Source: Beijerinckiaceae bacterium (GTDB lineage Bacteria > Pseudomonadota > Alphaproteobacteria > Rhizobiales > Beijerinckiaceae). From it: a DNA stretch of 64,000 nt. Shown in pieces: positions 9,104 to 18,081 of this stretch. Each line of letters starts with the position of its first letter. Positions within the stretch are counted from its first letter, which is position 1. The DNA lies in contig JAIELD010000011.1 in the NCBI GenBank assembly GCA_019753285.1, positions 61,024 to 125,023 on the forward strand, given 5' to 3'. The position numbers and the translations under genes were made by a program. The notes beneath the pieces are model-generated. The model did no database searches. It was given only the letters and a program-made list of their open reading frames with translations, and was not told where the DNA came from.

Positions 9104-9865
9104 ATGTTTCGATTTCCTTCAAAAACCAATGCACTTGCCTTTTTAAACAGCATTGGAGTTGAATTCGGATCTATTCTGGATGTTGGAACGCATGCGGAGA
9201 CGCCGGAGCTTCGTGCAGCATTCCCGACCAAACGCCACATCCTGTTCGAGCCAGCGGAGGAATTCTTTCCCCGGATCGCCGCAAATTACTCGGGGCTGAA
9301 CTTCGAACTCGTGCCGGTGGCCGTATCCGACGTCGATGGGGTCGGACGGCTTCGCAAGGTCGCGATCTCGGACAATGAGATTTCCCATTCGATGTTGGAT
9401 TTTTCGCCGGAGAATCCTGAAGCGGATGCAGCCTCGCCCGTAAAGACACTTGGCCGGTCGGATATCAAAACGATCCGCCTCGATACATTCATGAAACACC
9501 GTACGGACCCGCAGCCCTATCTGCTGAAAATCGATGTCGATGGGTATGAAGTGCCTATTCTGAGAGGCGCTGAAGGCATCTGGGACAGAATCGACTGTGT
9601 AATCATCGAGGCCACCGCCGACACGTTTCTGGAGCGCTTTCAGGAAGTGGCCAAGCATGGCTTCCACCTCTTTGATATCATTGAAACATGCTACTATGCC
9701 GGGGTATTCTCCCAAGCCGATCTCGTGTTCGTGTCCGATCGATTGAGGCGGGCAAATCCAAGGCTCCGCCCTTGGGAAACGGAATCATTTGCCTGGGAGA
9801 AATGGGTGCCGATCACGAGCTATGAAGGCTTGGCCCGCGCCGGCTCGCAGGTGCCCCATGAGTGA
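9104..9865 (+). CDS. FkbM-family methyltransferase
   Basis: A 253-residue class I SAM methyltransferase of the FkbM type. The SAM-binding loop ILDVGTHAE is near residues 26-34, FEPAEEFFPRIAANY forms the acidic motif II region, and YLLKIDVDGYEVPILRGAE is the FkbM signature. ATG 9104 is preferred over the in-frame TTG 9101 because GGAG sits 5 nt upstream. FkbM enzymes O-methylate sugars or small molecules. Here the likely acceptor is a sugar of the nearby glycan, an inference from context. It overlaps the next FkbM gene by 8 bp, implying coupled translation. Confidence 0.9.
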   Translation: MFRFPSKTNALAFLNSIGVEFGSILDVGTHAETPELRAAFPTKRHILFEPAEEFFPRIAANYSGLNFELVPVAVSDVDGVGRLRKVAISDNEISHSMLDFSPENPEADAASPVKTLGRSDIKTIRLDTFMKHRTDPQPYLLKIDVDGYEVPILRGAEGIWDRIDCVIIEATADTFLERFQEVAKHGFHLFDIIETCYYAGVFSQADLVFVSDRLRRANPRLRPWETESFAWEKWVPITSYEGLARAGSQVPHE

Positions 9866-10802
9866 GATCCTGAGGGACACTATTCGCGACATGGCGGTCC
9901 GCTCGGCGCAGGTATCCGGCGTCGTCAATCAGGCGTCGGAATTGGCGCTGTTTGCCAAGACCAATGCGATCGAGGCTTGCAAGAACAATCCTTACCAGCC
10001 AGCGATCGTTTGGCATCCGACTGGGTATGGCAGCTACATGCAGCTGGACCTGCGTGAACGCGTTGCGCAGGAGATTTTTCTCACCGGCGCCTTCGAGCCG
10101 GACATATTGTGGTTTTTATCCTGTATCGTCGATCCGGGCATGATCGCACTTGATGGCGGCGCGCATATTGGATTTTTTACGTTGGCGCTGGCCCATCTCG
10201 TCGGTCCGAGCGGACATGTCGATGCTTTCGAACCCGTTGCGTCCACCAAGACTCATCTTGACACGAACGTCACCAATTCGGGAATGAAGCATATTCACAC
10301 GCACCCATTGGCTCTCTGGAGTCGATCGGAAGTGATCACGCTCAACGATTGGGGTCATGCGCTCAGCGCTTTCAACGGCATTGCGCCGGCGCGCGTCGCT
10401 TCAGGGACGTATCTTCCGGAGCCCAATCGATTGAGCGTGCCGGCCACCTCGATCGATGCGTTCGTCAAAAGCACGGCTCGCGCGCCGGACGTGGTCAAGA
10501 TCGACGTCGAAAGTGCCGAGAGCGCGGTCATCGATGGAATGGCCGAACTCTTTGCCACCAAGCGGCCGATCATGGTGCTGGAAGTGGGCGATTTCGATGC
10601 CGTCACGGATCAATCCGGAGCCAACTCGACGCGCGCGACACTGGAGAAACTGATCGCGCATAACTACGCTCTTTTGACATTGTCCGACTGCCGGCTCGCA
10701 CGGCATGAGCATCTGCTTGAGTCTTCGTATTCCTACGGCAACATGATTGCGGCGCCCGCCGAACATGTCGATGCCGTGCTCGCCCGGACAGGGTCCGCGT
10801 AG
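9858..10802 (+). CDS. FkbM-family methyltransferase
   Basis: A 314-residue protein with an N-terminal extension of about 95 residues before the SAM motif ALDGGAHIGFFT, then VDAFEPVAST and the signature VVKIDVESAESAVIDGM. Start ATG 9858 overlaps the upstream stop (ATGAGTGA), so translation is probably coupled to the preceding FkbM gene. The two proteins are distant paralogues, not recent copies. Probable role: methylation of a sugar hydroxyl in the exported glycan. The acceptor is unknown. Confidence 0.88.
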   Translation: MSEILRDTIRDMAVRSAQVSGVVNQASELALFAKTNAIEACKNNPYQPAIVWHPTGYGSYMQLDLRERVAQEIFLTGAFEPDILWFLSCIVDPGMIALDGGAHIGFFTLALAHLVGPSGHVDAFEPVASTKTHLDTNVTNSGMKHIHTHPLALWSRSEVITLNDWGHALSAFNGIAPARVASGTYLPEPNRLSVPATSIDAFVKSTARAPDVVKIDVESAESAVIDGMAELFATKRPIMVLEVGDFDAVTDQSGANSTRATLEKLIAHNYALLTLSDCRLARHEHLLESSYSYGNMIAAPAEHVDAVLARTGSA

Positions 10803-10941
10803 ACTGTGCCGATCCTGCCGCCGATGTCGATCATCCAGAATGTCCGGACCTTGGATCAGTCAAGTCGTCGTGCTGTAGATATCCTCATGTCGTAATGCTT
10901 TGCGTTCGATAGAACTGAAATGAATTTGGTCAGATGATCGT

Positions 10942-13900
10942 ATGAGCATTCGATTTCCCTTTTCCAAGAGAACTGGCCAATCTCGTCCAAATGCCGTCGT
11001 CGATGGTTTATTCGACGAAACATATTACCATAAGGCCAATCCGGACGTCGGCGATGGCGACGGCAGGCAACATTTCTGGACGTTCGGCAATAAGGAACTC
11101 CGAAGCCCGCGCCCGTTCTTTCACCCGGTTTGGTACGACCGGCAGGTCAACCGCAGCAGCACGACGAGCGAGGACTCGCTTCTGCACTTCCTCACCATCG
11201 GCGTTCTGCAGCAAAGCGATCCGCACCCGCTGTTTTCAGTGCATCATTACCGCCTGACGACAGACTGCCCGGTCGGTCAGGATCCGATTGCCCATTATGC
11301 CAATCGCATCCGGGAGGGGCGGCCGTTCGTTTCGCCTACTCCCTATTTCGACCTCGATTTTTATCTGCGAACGAACGAGGACGTCGAGAAAGCCGGCGTC
11401 GATCCGTTCACGCACTATCTCGAGTCGGGTTGGCGCGAAGGGCGGATGCCGAGCCCCTATTTCAGCCCGCGCTGGTATCTGGCGCATTATCCAGATGTCG
11501 CCGAAGCCGGGCTCGAGCCTCTTGCCCACTTCATCGCCTCGGGCGCGAGCGAGGGCCGTAAGCCTCACTATCTCATCGACCTCGAATGGTATGCGGACGC
11601 CAATCCGGATGTCGAGCTTGACGGTGCCGAGACCTACCGCCACTTCGTTTCGACCGGTGACAGCGAGGGGCGTTCGCCCCACCCGCTGTTCGATGCAGGC
11701 TTCTCCAGAGCGCAGGGGCCGACGCCCGCCGATATCCCTGCCTTTTGCCATTACGTCGAGATCGGCATGGCGCTCGGACGCAGTCCGCATCCCCTGTTCA
11801 AGTCCGAATGGTACGCCGCCAAACAGGGCTTGCCGATCGCACTCGCCCTCGATCACTACCTATCCGAGGGAGCGGCGCGAGGGTTCGATCCGCATCCGCT
11901 GTTCAGTGCCGACCATTACCGCGCTGCGACCGGCTGTCCGAGGAGCGAGGAAACGGTCAGGCATTACACTGCGAGACTGCGCAGCGGTGCCGATTTCGTC
12001 TCGCCCACGCCCTACTTCGACCTTGACTTCTATCTGCGCGTGAATCCCGATCTCGTTGCGGCAGGCGTCGATCCGTTCACGCATTATCTCAAGTCCGGTT
12101 GGCGCGAAGGGCGGATGCCGAGCCCCTATTTCAGCCCTGACTGGTATCTCTGCCATTATACCGATGTGGCCGAGGCGGATCTTGAGCCGCTTGCCCATTT
12201 CATCGCCTCGGGAGCGGGCGAGGGGCGCCAGCCCCACTACCTCATCGACCTCGACTATTATCGCATGGGCAATGCGGACGTCCGGGCTGCCGGCATCGAT
12301 CCGTATTTGCACTTCATTATGTCAGGCGACGGGGAAGGCCGGTCGGCCCACGTGCTTTACGACCCGGCCTTCTACCGCGCGAACGGTCCGGCCTACCAAG
12401 ATATGCCGGATTTCGCGCATTATGCCGAAATCGGCTCGAAGCAAGGCCGCAGCCCCTGTCCGGCTTTCGATGCTCGACATTACGCGACGATCTACCCGCA
12501 TGAGCAGATCGAGCCGTTGAAGCAATACCTGCTTGCCGATGCCGCGACGCGATTCCATTTCCATCCGCTGATCGATGGGGGATATCAGCTTTTATCCGCT
12601 GGTGGCGCGCAAAGCGAGGGTTGCCCCCTGATGGAGTATGTGCGGCACCGATCGCATCTCAACCCGTTCGACGTCGCTCGAGCCGCCACGTCCATCCCGG
12701 TGCCCCAGCGCGCACGCATTGCAAAGGCATCGTCGTCGGCTTCCCTGCCTGCGGATCGCCAGCCAAAAGTATCGGTCATCATTCCCTGCTACAAATCCAA
12801 TATCGAGTACCTCGATGCCTGCATCAGCAGCGTGCTTCTGCAGCGATACGAGAATTGGGAACTCATCCTCGCTGATGATGGCTCGCCCGATCGGTCGACC
12901 TGGCCTGCTTTGCAAGCGCTGGCGGCGAAGGACGCCCGCATAAAGGCCGTCCATCTTGAAAACAATGTCGGAATATCGCGCGCGACCAATGCTGCCATCG
13001 ACCATGCGTCAGGCGAATACCTCGCATTGGTCGATCATGACGATGTGTTGACGACCAATGCGCTTGCCGTGATGATGGCACGGATCGTGGCTGAGGATGC
13101 CGATGCGGCCTATTCTGATCAAGCGTATCTCACTGCGGACGGTCAGGTCGACTCGGTCTTCCTGAAGCCGAACTGGTCGCCGACGCTGTTCTCCGGCGTC
13201 ATGTATGTCGGGCATCTTCTCGTCGTTCGCAGGCAGGTTGCGATCGCAGCCGGCCTGTTCGACCCGGAGTTTGACGGCTGTCAGGATTACGAATTCATGC
13301 TTCGTGTCTCGGAGCGAACGGACAAGATCCTGCACGTGCCCGAGATACTCTACTATTGGCGGCGCGCGGAAGGCAGCGTCGCTGCCAATTCCGATGCGAA
13401 GGGCAAGATAGAGCCCAAGCAGGCAAAGGCGGTCGCAGCCCATTTCCAACGCATCGGCTTCAACGGCGTGCCGGAGATCGAGCAGAGGGTGCCGCATCGT
13501 CTGCGGATCGTTCCCGGGAAGCAACGCGCCAGGCCATCAGTGGATGTCGTGATGCAGGGTCCGTTGGACATCAAGCGCCGCGACGATGTAATGAGCCGGC
13601 TTTCCAAGAGCGGCGTTGAAGTGGCATCCTTGCGGATCGTGACGTTCGAGGAGTCTCCCAACACCGCCATCGCGGCTGGCAATTCGCCATGGGTCTTGTT
13701 TCTCGATGCCGATCTTGAATTCCGCAAGACGGGCTGGATCGATTATCTCGTCATGCATGGAGAGCGGAGCGATGTCGCGTTCGTCGCGCCGCATGTCTAT
13801 CGCCCGGACCGGACGGTCGAGTCCGCCGGCCTCGTCATCTGCCGATCGGGCAAGCTTCTCAAGGCCCATGCAGGCGCGCGCGAGGGGCAGGATGGGGAAG

Positions 13901-14241
13901 CCGGATCGCTGATATGCGATCGCGAAGTCTCGGTCGTCGGCGCGACATGCGCCTTGATCGAGCGGGGCACGCTTTCCCACATCGGTGGCTTTCGCAGCGA
14001 ATTTTCGGGGATAGAGGCTGCCGTCAACGAAGCCTCGCTGCGCGCCACGGAGCGTGGCCTCAAGAACATTGCCGTTTCGACCTGGCTCATCGAGATACGC
14101 GATGCTGCCGATCCGGACCCGATCGGGACGGCAATCGACAGGCAGATTTTCATCGAAATGAACGGCGCCCGATTTGCCGCTGGCGATCAATATTACAATT
14201 CCAATTATGCGCCGGGCCGCGCCGATTTCAAAGTTGGGTGA
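10942..14241 (+). CDS. Giant glycosyltransferase: 15-unit repeat array plus GT2 domain
   Basis: A 1099-residue protein. Residues about 25-590 consist of roughly 15 degenerate units of 35-50 residues beginning (L/Y)(F/I)(D/S)xxxY and ending in patterns such as HYLESGWREGRMPSPYF. A six-unit block (97-319) is tandemly duplicated as 320-542. Residues about 607-850 form a GT-A/GT2 catalytic domain with KVSVIIPCYKS, LILADDGSPD and the metal-binding VDHDDVL near 696. The last 250 residues resemble a second, degenerate GT2-like half (VLFLDADLEF). No membrane helix is seen. Similar aromatic/Gly repeats are known fused to glycosyltransferases in other bacteria. Their function is unclear, with scaffolding or acceptor binding possible. 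Confidence 0.88.
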   Translation: MSIRFPFSKRTGQSRPNAVVDGLFDETYYHKANPDVGDGDGRQHFWTFGNKELRSPRPFFHPVWYDRQVNRSSTTSEDSLLHFLTIGVLQQSDPHPLFSVHHYRLTTDCPVGQDPIAHYANRIREGRPFVSPTPYFDLDFYLRTNEDVEKAGVDPFTHYLESGWREGRMPSPYFSPRWYLAHYPDVAEAGLEPLAHFIASGASEGRKPHYLIDLEWYADANPDVELDGAETYRHFVSTGDSEGRSPHPLFDAGFSRAQGPTPADIPAFCHYVEIGMALGRSPHPLFKSEWYAAKQGLPIALALDHYLSEGAARGFDPHPLFSADHYRAATGCPRSEETVRHYTARLRSGADFVSPTPYFDLDFYLRVNPDLVAAGVDPFTHYLKSGWREGRMPSPYFSPDWYLCHYTDVAEADLEPLAHFIASGAGEGRQPHYLIDLDYYRMGNADVRAAGIDPYLHFIMSGDGEGRSAHVLYDPAFYRANGPAYQDMPDFAHYAEIGSKQGRSPCPAFDARHYATIYPHEQIEPLKQYLLADAATRFHFHPLIDGGYQLLSAGGAQSEGCPLMEYVRHRSHLNPFDVARAATSIPVPQRARIAKASSSASLPADRQPKVSVIIPCYKSNIEYLDACISSVLLQRYENWELILADDGSPDRSTWPALQALAAKDARIKAVHLENNVGISRATNAAIDHASGEYLALVDHDDVLTTNALAVMMARIVAEDADAAYSDQAYLTADGQVDSVFLKPNWSPTLFSGVMYVGHLLVVRRQVAIAAGLFDPEFDGCQDYEFMLRVSERTDKILHVPEILYYWRRAEGSVAANSDAKGKIEPKQAKAVAAHFQRIGFNGVPEIEQRVPHRLRIVPGKQRARPSVDVVMQGPLDIKRRDDVMSRLSKSGVEVASLRIVTFEESPNTAIAAGNSPWVLFLDADLEFRKTGWIDYLVMHGERSDVAFVAPHVYRPDRTVESAGLVICRSGKLLKAHAGAREGQDGEAGSLICDREVSVVGATCALIERGTLSHIGGFRSEFSGIEAAVNEASLRATERGLKNIAVSTWLIEIRDAADPDPIGTAIDRQIFIEMNGARFAAGDQYYNSNYAPGRADFKVG
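11230..12567 (+). repeat. Tandem 669-bp in-frame duplication inside the GT2 gene
   Basis: Block 1 (11230-11898) and block 2 (11899-12567) are each exactly 669 bp (223 codons), with no length difference. Both carry the same ordered set of six repeat units (LFSxxHY, YFDLDFY, YFSPxWY, LIDLxxY and two more). Most positions have diverged, but 11428-11468 and 12097-12137 are identical over 41 nt, which suggests recent gene conversion or selection on SGWREGRMPSPYFSP. Confidence 0.9.
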
Positions 14242-14248
14242 AGCATCC

Positions 14249-16618
14249 ATGAAAATCGTCCTGATTTCGCACTGCAATTTTCTTGGAAACAGCGCGATGC
14301 ACGTTCTCAGCATTGCGGAAAAGCTGGAGGCGCTCGGCAACAACGTCGTCATTCTCATTCCAGACAGCCTGGAGACGTTGAAACGGCACCGCACGACGAG
14401 CATCAAGGTCGCGCTTTACGACGATGCAAGGCGTGGGTTTCTGCCCTTCCGTGAGGATGGGGTTGTCGACATCGTACATGCCTGGACCCCGCGCGAACAT
14501 GTGCGCAAGATCGCCGAGGACGTCGCTCGCCTCAAAAACTGTCCCTATGTCCTCCATATGGAGGATAATGAGGAGCAGATCGTATCCGACGAGTTGCATC
14601 CCTTAAACTTCGACAAACTCAAAACCCTTGCCCCGCAATACCAGAATGCCCTGACCTCACCTTACCGGGCACATCCAACGCGATATCGCGATTTTGCCGA
14701 AAAGGCTGCCGGATATACGTGCCTCATGGACAGGCTGCTGGAATTCAAGCCGCCGTCAGTGCCGGGGGTCGTCTTTTGGCCAGGGTTCGATGATGAGTTT
14801 GAGGTCTTGCCCAAACCCGAGGGTGCCCGCGAAAAATACGGCATCGCCCCGGACGACATCATCGTTTTTTACAGCGGCAACGTTCACCGGTCGATCGAGG
14901 CCGACGTTCGTAATCTGTATCTGGCCGTGGCAGCGCATCGAAGGCGCGGCGTTCCGATCAGGCTGCTGCGCACGGGCTGGAACCAAAGCGGCATCAACGA
15001 AGCCCTTTCCCAGATCGCCAAGGCGGCGGACTTCATCGAGCTCGGGTTCGTCGATCGCTCGGAGGTGCCGGTTCTTCTCGGCTTGTCCGACATTCTGGTT
15101 CAGCCGGGCAAGAGCGACGCCTTCAACGATTATCGGTTCCCATCGAAGCTGACCGAATACCTCGTCTCCGGCAAACCGGTCATCCTTCCGGCCAGCAATA
15201 TCGGCCATGCGCTCGACGAGGGCCGTCATGTTCTCAAGCTGCACGATGGGACGCTGTCGGAACTCATAGGCAAGATCAAAACGCTTCTCGATGACCCAGC
15301 CCTCAGCGCCCGGCTTGGACGCGAGTCGCGTGCCTTCGCGCTCAGCGAATTGCGCTGGGAGAAGGCCGCGGCCAAAGTCGACGCACTTTACAAATCGATC
15401 GTCGCGAAAACACGAACCGGTTCTTCCAAGCCGTCCGAACGTCCACAGGCCGGCCCCGTCTCCGGGATGACGGGGCAACACCCGGTTCAACTCGTCGCGT
15501 TCTACCTTCCGCAATTCCATCCCATTCCCGAAAACGACAAATGGTGGGGCAAGGGCTTCACCGAATGGACGAATGTCTCGCGCGCCGGGCCTCAAATGGA
15601 GAAGCACCGCCAGCCTCGCATTCCGGCCGATCTTGGCTATTACGATCTTCGTGTCGTCGAAACGATGCATGAGCAGGCAAAGCTTGCTTCCCGGTATGGC
15701 GTCGGCGGATTCTGCTTTTACGTCTATTGGTTCGAAGGGCGTCGACTGCTCGAAAAGCCGGTTGATCTCTGGATCGAGAAGGGGCCTGACTTTCCCTTCT
15801 GCATCTGCTGGGCGAACGAGAACTGGAGCCGTCGTTGGGATGGGTCCGAGACGGACATTTTGATGTCGCAGGACTATGCGCCCGGTTTCGAGGAGCGCTT
15901 CATCGTCGATATGCTGCCCATTCTGAAGGATCCGAGATACATAAGAGTGAACGGCGCGCCGATGCTGTCCGTCTATCGCGTCAGCGAATTTCCCGATCCG
16001 CCGGCGAGCGCACGGGCGTTTCGCGAGGCGGCCGCAAGGCACGGCATTCCCGAATTGCATCTCGTCATGATCCAGTCCTTTGGACTGAACGATCCTCGAC
16101 CCTACGGCTTCGACGCCGCCGTCGAGTTTTCCCCGCCGCATACCAACAGGCTTCTTGTCGACCCTTCGAGAGTAGAGGGCGTCAACGAGGATTTTGCGGG
16201 CTATCTCGAGGACTATGTCGGTGTCGCGGCGCAATCGATCAATGCGCCGCCGACCGATTACGCTCGATATAGAGGCTGCTTCCCGATGTGGGACAACACC
16301 GCAAGGCGAGGCAAACGGGCGCATATCTTCGTCAACGACAGTCCCAAGGCTTACGCCCAATGGCTCCGTTTTCTGGTCCATGAAGCGATGGTCCGGCAGG
16401 ATCAGGTCCAGCCGATGGTCTTCATCAATGCCTGGAACGAATGGGCCGAGGGCACCTATCTGGAGCCTGATCTTGCTTACGGCCATGCGCTTCTTGAAGT
16501 GACCCAAACCGCGATGACACACGGCGTCGTCGATTTCGTCACAGGCGGAACAACACCCGAACGCGAGCGCGAATTCGTGAGCGACGTCGCGAGATTGCCG
16601 CGTATGGAGCGCAAATGA
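14249..16618 (+). CDS. Bifunctional glycosyltransferase / WbsX (GH99-like) protein
   Basis: A 789-residue fusion. Residues 1-395 resemble a GT-B glycosyltransferase (MKIVLISHCNFLGNSAMHV at the start; VQPGKSDAFNDYRFPSKLTEY as the nucleotide-sugar loop). A Ser/Pro-rich linker follows. From about 410 the protein is a WbsX/GH99-like domain (LVAFYLPQFHPIPENDKWWG, then FTEWTNVSRAGP, then CICWANENWSRRWDG). ATG 14249 follows the previous stop by 7 nt. WbsX domains occur in O-antigen and capsule clusters and resemble endo-mannosidases, so trimming or transfer on a mannose/fucose-containing glycan is plausible. Combining both activities in one chain suggests sequential action on one acceptor. Confidence 0.9.
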   Translation: MKIVLISHCNFLGNSAMHVLSIAEKLEALGNNVVILIPDSLETLKRHRTTSIKVALYDDARRGFLPFREDGVVDIVHAWTPREHVRKIAEDVARLKNCPYVLHMEDNEEQIVSDELHPLNFDKLKTLAPQYQNALTSPYRAHPTRYRDFAEKAAGYTCLMDRLLEFKPPSVPGVVFWPGFDDEFEVLPKPEGAREKYGIAPDDIIVFYSGNVHRSIEADVRNLYLAVAAHRRRGVPIRLLRTGWNQSGINEALSQIAKAADFIELGFVDRSEVPVLLGLSDILVQPGKSDAFNDYRFPSKLTEYLVSGKPVILPASNIGHALDEGRHVLKLHDGTLSELIGKIKTLLDDPALSARLGRESRAFALSELRWEKAAAKVDALYKSIVAKTRTGSSKPSERPQAGPVSGMTGQHPVQLVAFYLPQFHPIPENDKWWGKGFTEWTNVSRAGPQMEKHRQPRIPADLGYYDLRVVETMHEQAKLASRYGVGGFCFYVYWFEGRRLLEKPVDLWIEKGPDFPFCICWANENWSRRWDGSETDILMSQDYAPGFEERFIVDMLPILKDPRYIRVNGAPMLSVYRVSEFPDPPASARAFREAAARHGIPELHLVMIQSFGLNDPRPYGFDAAVEFSPPHTNRLLVDPSRVEGVNEDFAGYLEDYVGVAAQSINAPPTDYARYRGCFPMWDNTARRGKRAHIFVNDSPKAYAQWLRFLVHEAMVRQDQVQPMVFINAWNEWAEGTYLEPDLAYGHALLEVTQTAMTHGVVDFVTGGTTPEREREFVSDVARLPRMERK

Positions 16619-16649
16619 TCATGCGTGCCCGAACCTTTGCGATGCTGAA

Positions 16650-17282
16650 ATGATTATTGCCGAATACCTTCAGAAGATCGGCTTCAAACCGCGCGGCCTT
16701 GTCCATGTCGGCGGCCATTGTGGCCAGGAGATGCAGGCCTATTTCGATCTCGGCGTCGACAATCTTGTCTGGGTCGAGGCAGACCCCTCGACTGCGGCCC
16801 GACTTCGGCAGATCGTGGCGTCGAGTTCCCTCTCCTCGCGGCAGCGTGTCATCGAGGCGTTGATCACCGACCGGGATGGCGATGTCCGGAACTTGCACCG
16901 GTTCTCCAATGACGGGGAATCATCGAGCATCTTCAGAGCCACTGACATCCTGCATGCACGCTGGCCGGGCATCGTCGAAACGGGCGAGACTGTCGAAATC
17001 CGCACGTCGAGACTCGATACGGCGCTGACGGCTGCGGGCTTCGATCCGGCCGATATCGATGTCATCGTGCTCGATGTGCAGGGTGCGGAGATCCTGGCCC
17101 TCGATGGCTGCGGCGCGTTTCTCGAAAGCGCCTCCTATGTCGAGGCGGAGGTCTCACTGGAAAGCATCTATGCCGGCGGGCCGCTGGCGGATGACGTCGT
17201 CGCGCGCCTCGCTCGGGCCGGTTTCAAGCCGGTGACCGAAATTCCCTGGCATGGCGACGTGGTCTTTTCACGAGCGGCATAG
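16650..17282 (+). CDS. FkbM-family methyltransferase (third copy)
   Basis: A 210-residue FkbM protein: LVHVGGHCGQEMQAYF as motif I, WVEADPSTAARL as motif II and DVIVLDVQGAEILALDG as the family signature. It follows the glycosyltransferase/WbsX fusion by 31 bp in the same direction and closes the plus-strand glycan operon. A convergent methyltransferase gene starts its 3' end 10 bp away. Probable role: O-methylation of a glycan sugar. Three non-identical FkbM enzymes in one cluster suggest several methylated positions. Confidence 0.9.
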   Translation: MIIAEYLQKIGFKPRGLVHVGGHCGQEMQAYFDLGVDNLVWVEADPSTAARLRQIVASSSLSSRQRVIEALITDRDGDVRNLHRFSNDGESSSIFRATDILHARWPGIVETGETVEIRTSRLDTALTAAGFDPADIDVIVLDVQGAEILALDGCGAFLESASYVEAEVSLESIYAGGPLADDVVARLARAGFKPVTEIPWHGDVVFSRAA

Positions 17283-17292
17283 CACCGGCCGA

Positions 17293-17994
17293 TCAACCCG
17301 TCGTCTGCACCATGAGGACGCGGGGCTCGAGACGATCCGCTTCAATCGGTTTGTGGCTCGCGACAAACGTCGTGCGCCAGAGCGGGCCGCTGCCGGGTGT
17401 CGGCACCGACCAGTCGGTCGCGAATTCCGGATGGTCGGGCTGGAACGTCGGCTGATAGACATGGGCGAACCGTTGGCTCAGCGCTTCGAACACCCAATGC
17501 CGCGTTGGCCGGCAGCCTGTCCCGGAAAAGGCCTGCGAAACGCTTTCGGCCGGCTCGTTCAAGGGGTTGAGCTCGGCTCTCTCTCCATAGGAGACGCAGG
17601 TCTCGAGCAGGAGAACGCCGCCGCAACTGCGCGCCATGAGATCGAGAGACGAACGCGGATCAGCAAGGTGATAAATGAGGCCGTAGGCGTAGACGATGTC
17701 AAAAACGCCGAGATCAAGGGCTTGCGCGCTTTCCAGGTCGGCGGTGATGGTTTTCACTCCAGGAACCAGCCGTTCGAGCTCAAGCACGTTTTCAGGGCGC
17801 GCTTCCACGGCTGTCACCTCTGCGCCGAGAGACTGCCAGAAAGCGGAATGATCCCCGACGCCAGCGCCAAGGTCGAGCACGGATTTGTGTTTGGGATCGA
17901 GCGAAAGAACGCCCAGCAGGCGCTTCACATGAGCAAGGCGCGCAGCGTTGTGCGCTTGGTAGGGCTCGGCATGAAATTGTTCTAACGGGTTCAT
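17293..17994 (-). CDS. Class I SAM-dependent methyltransferase
   Basis: A 233-residue protein with the SAM motif VLDLGAGVGDHSAFW near residues 39-53, motif II VTAVEARPENV and post-motif FDIVYAYGLIYHL. The fold is the general methyltransf_25/31 type, so the substrate cannot be deduced. It is transcribed towards the plus-strand glycan operon with a 10-bp gap at the 3' ends. The upstream gene on the same strand is the CmcI-like protein 87 bp away. A role in tailoring the same glycan is inferred from position only. Confidence 0.85.
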   Translation of the reverse strand: MNPLEQFHAEPYQAHNAARLAHVKRLLGVLSLDPKHKSVLDLGAGVGDHSAFWQSLGAEVTAVEARPENVLELERLVPGVKTITADLESAQALDLGVFDIVYAYGLIYHLADPRSSLDLMARSCGGVLLLETCVSYGERAELNPLNEPAESVSQAFSGTGCRPTRHWVFEALSQRFAHVYQPTFQPDHPEFATDWSVPTPGSGPLWRTTFVASHKPIEADRLEPRVLMVQTTG

Positions 17995-18081
17995 TTGCCC
18001 TGTCGCGTGGTGGTGTCGTCGGATCGGTGCTGCGCCCGCAAGCTGGAAGAAATCGGCCCGAGCCCATGAGGCTCGCTGACC

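Noticed and set aside
14756..16522. 588-codon minus-strand frame opposite the glycosyltransferase/WbsX fusion
   Set aside because: No recognisable motif or ribosome site; the sense strand has continuous family motifs.
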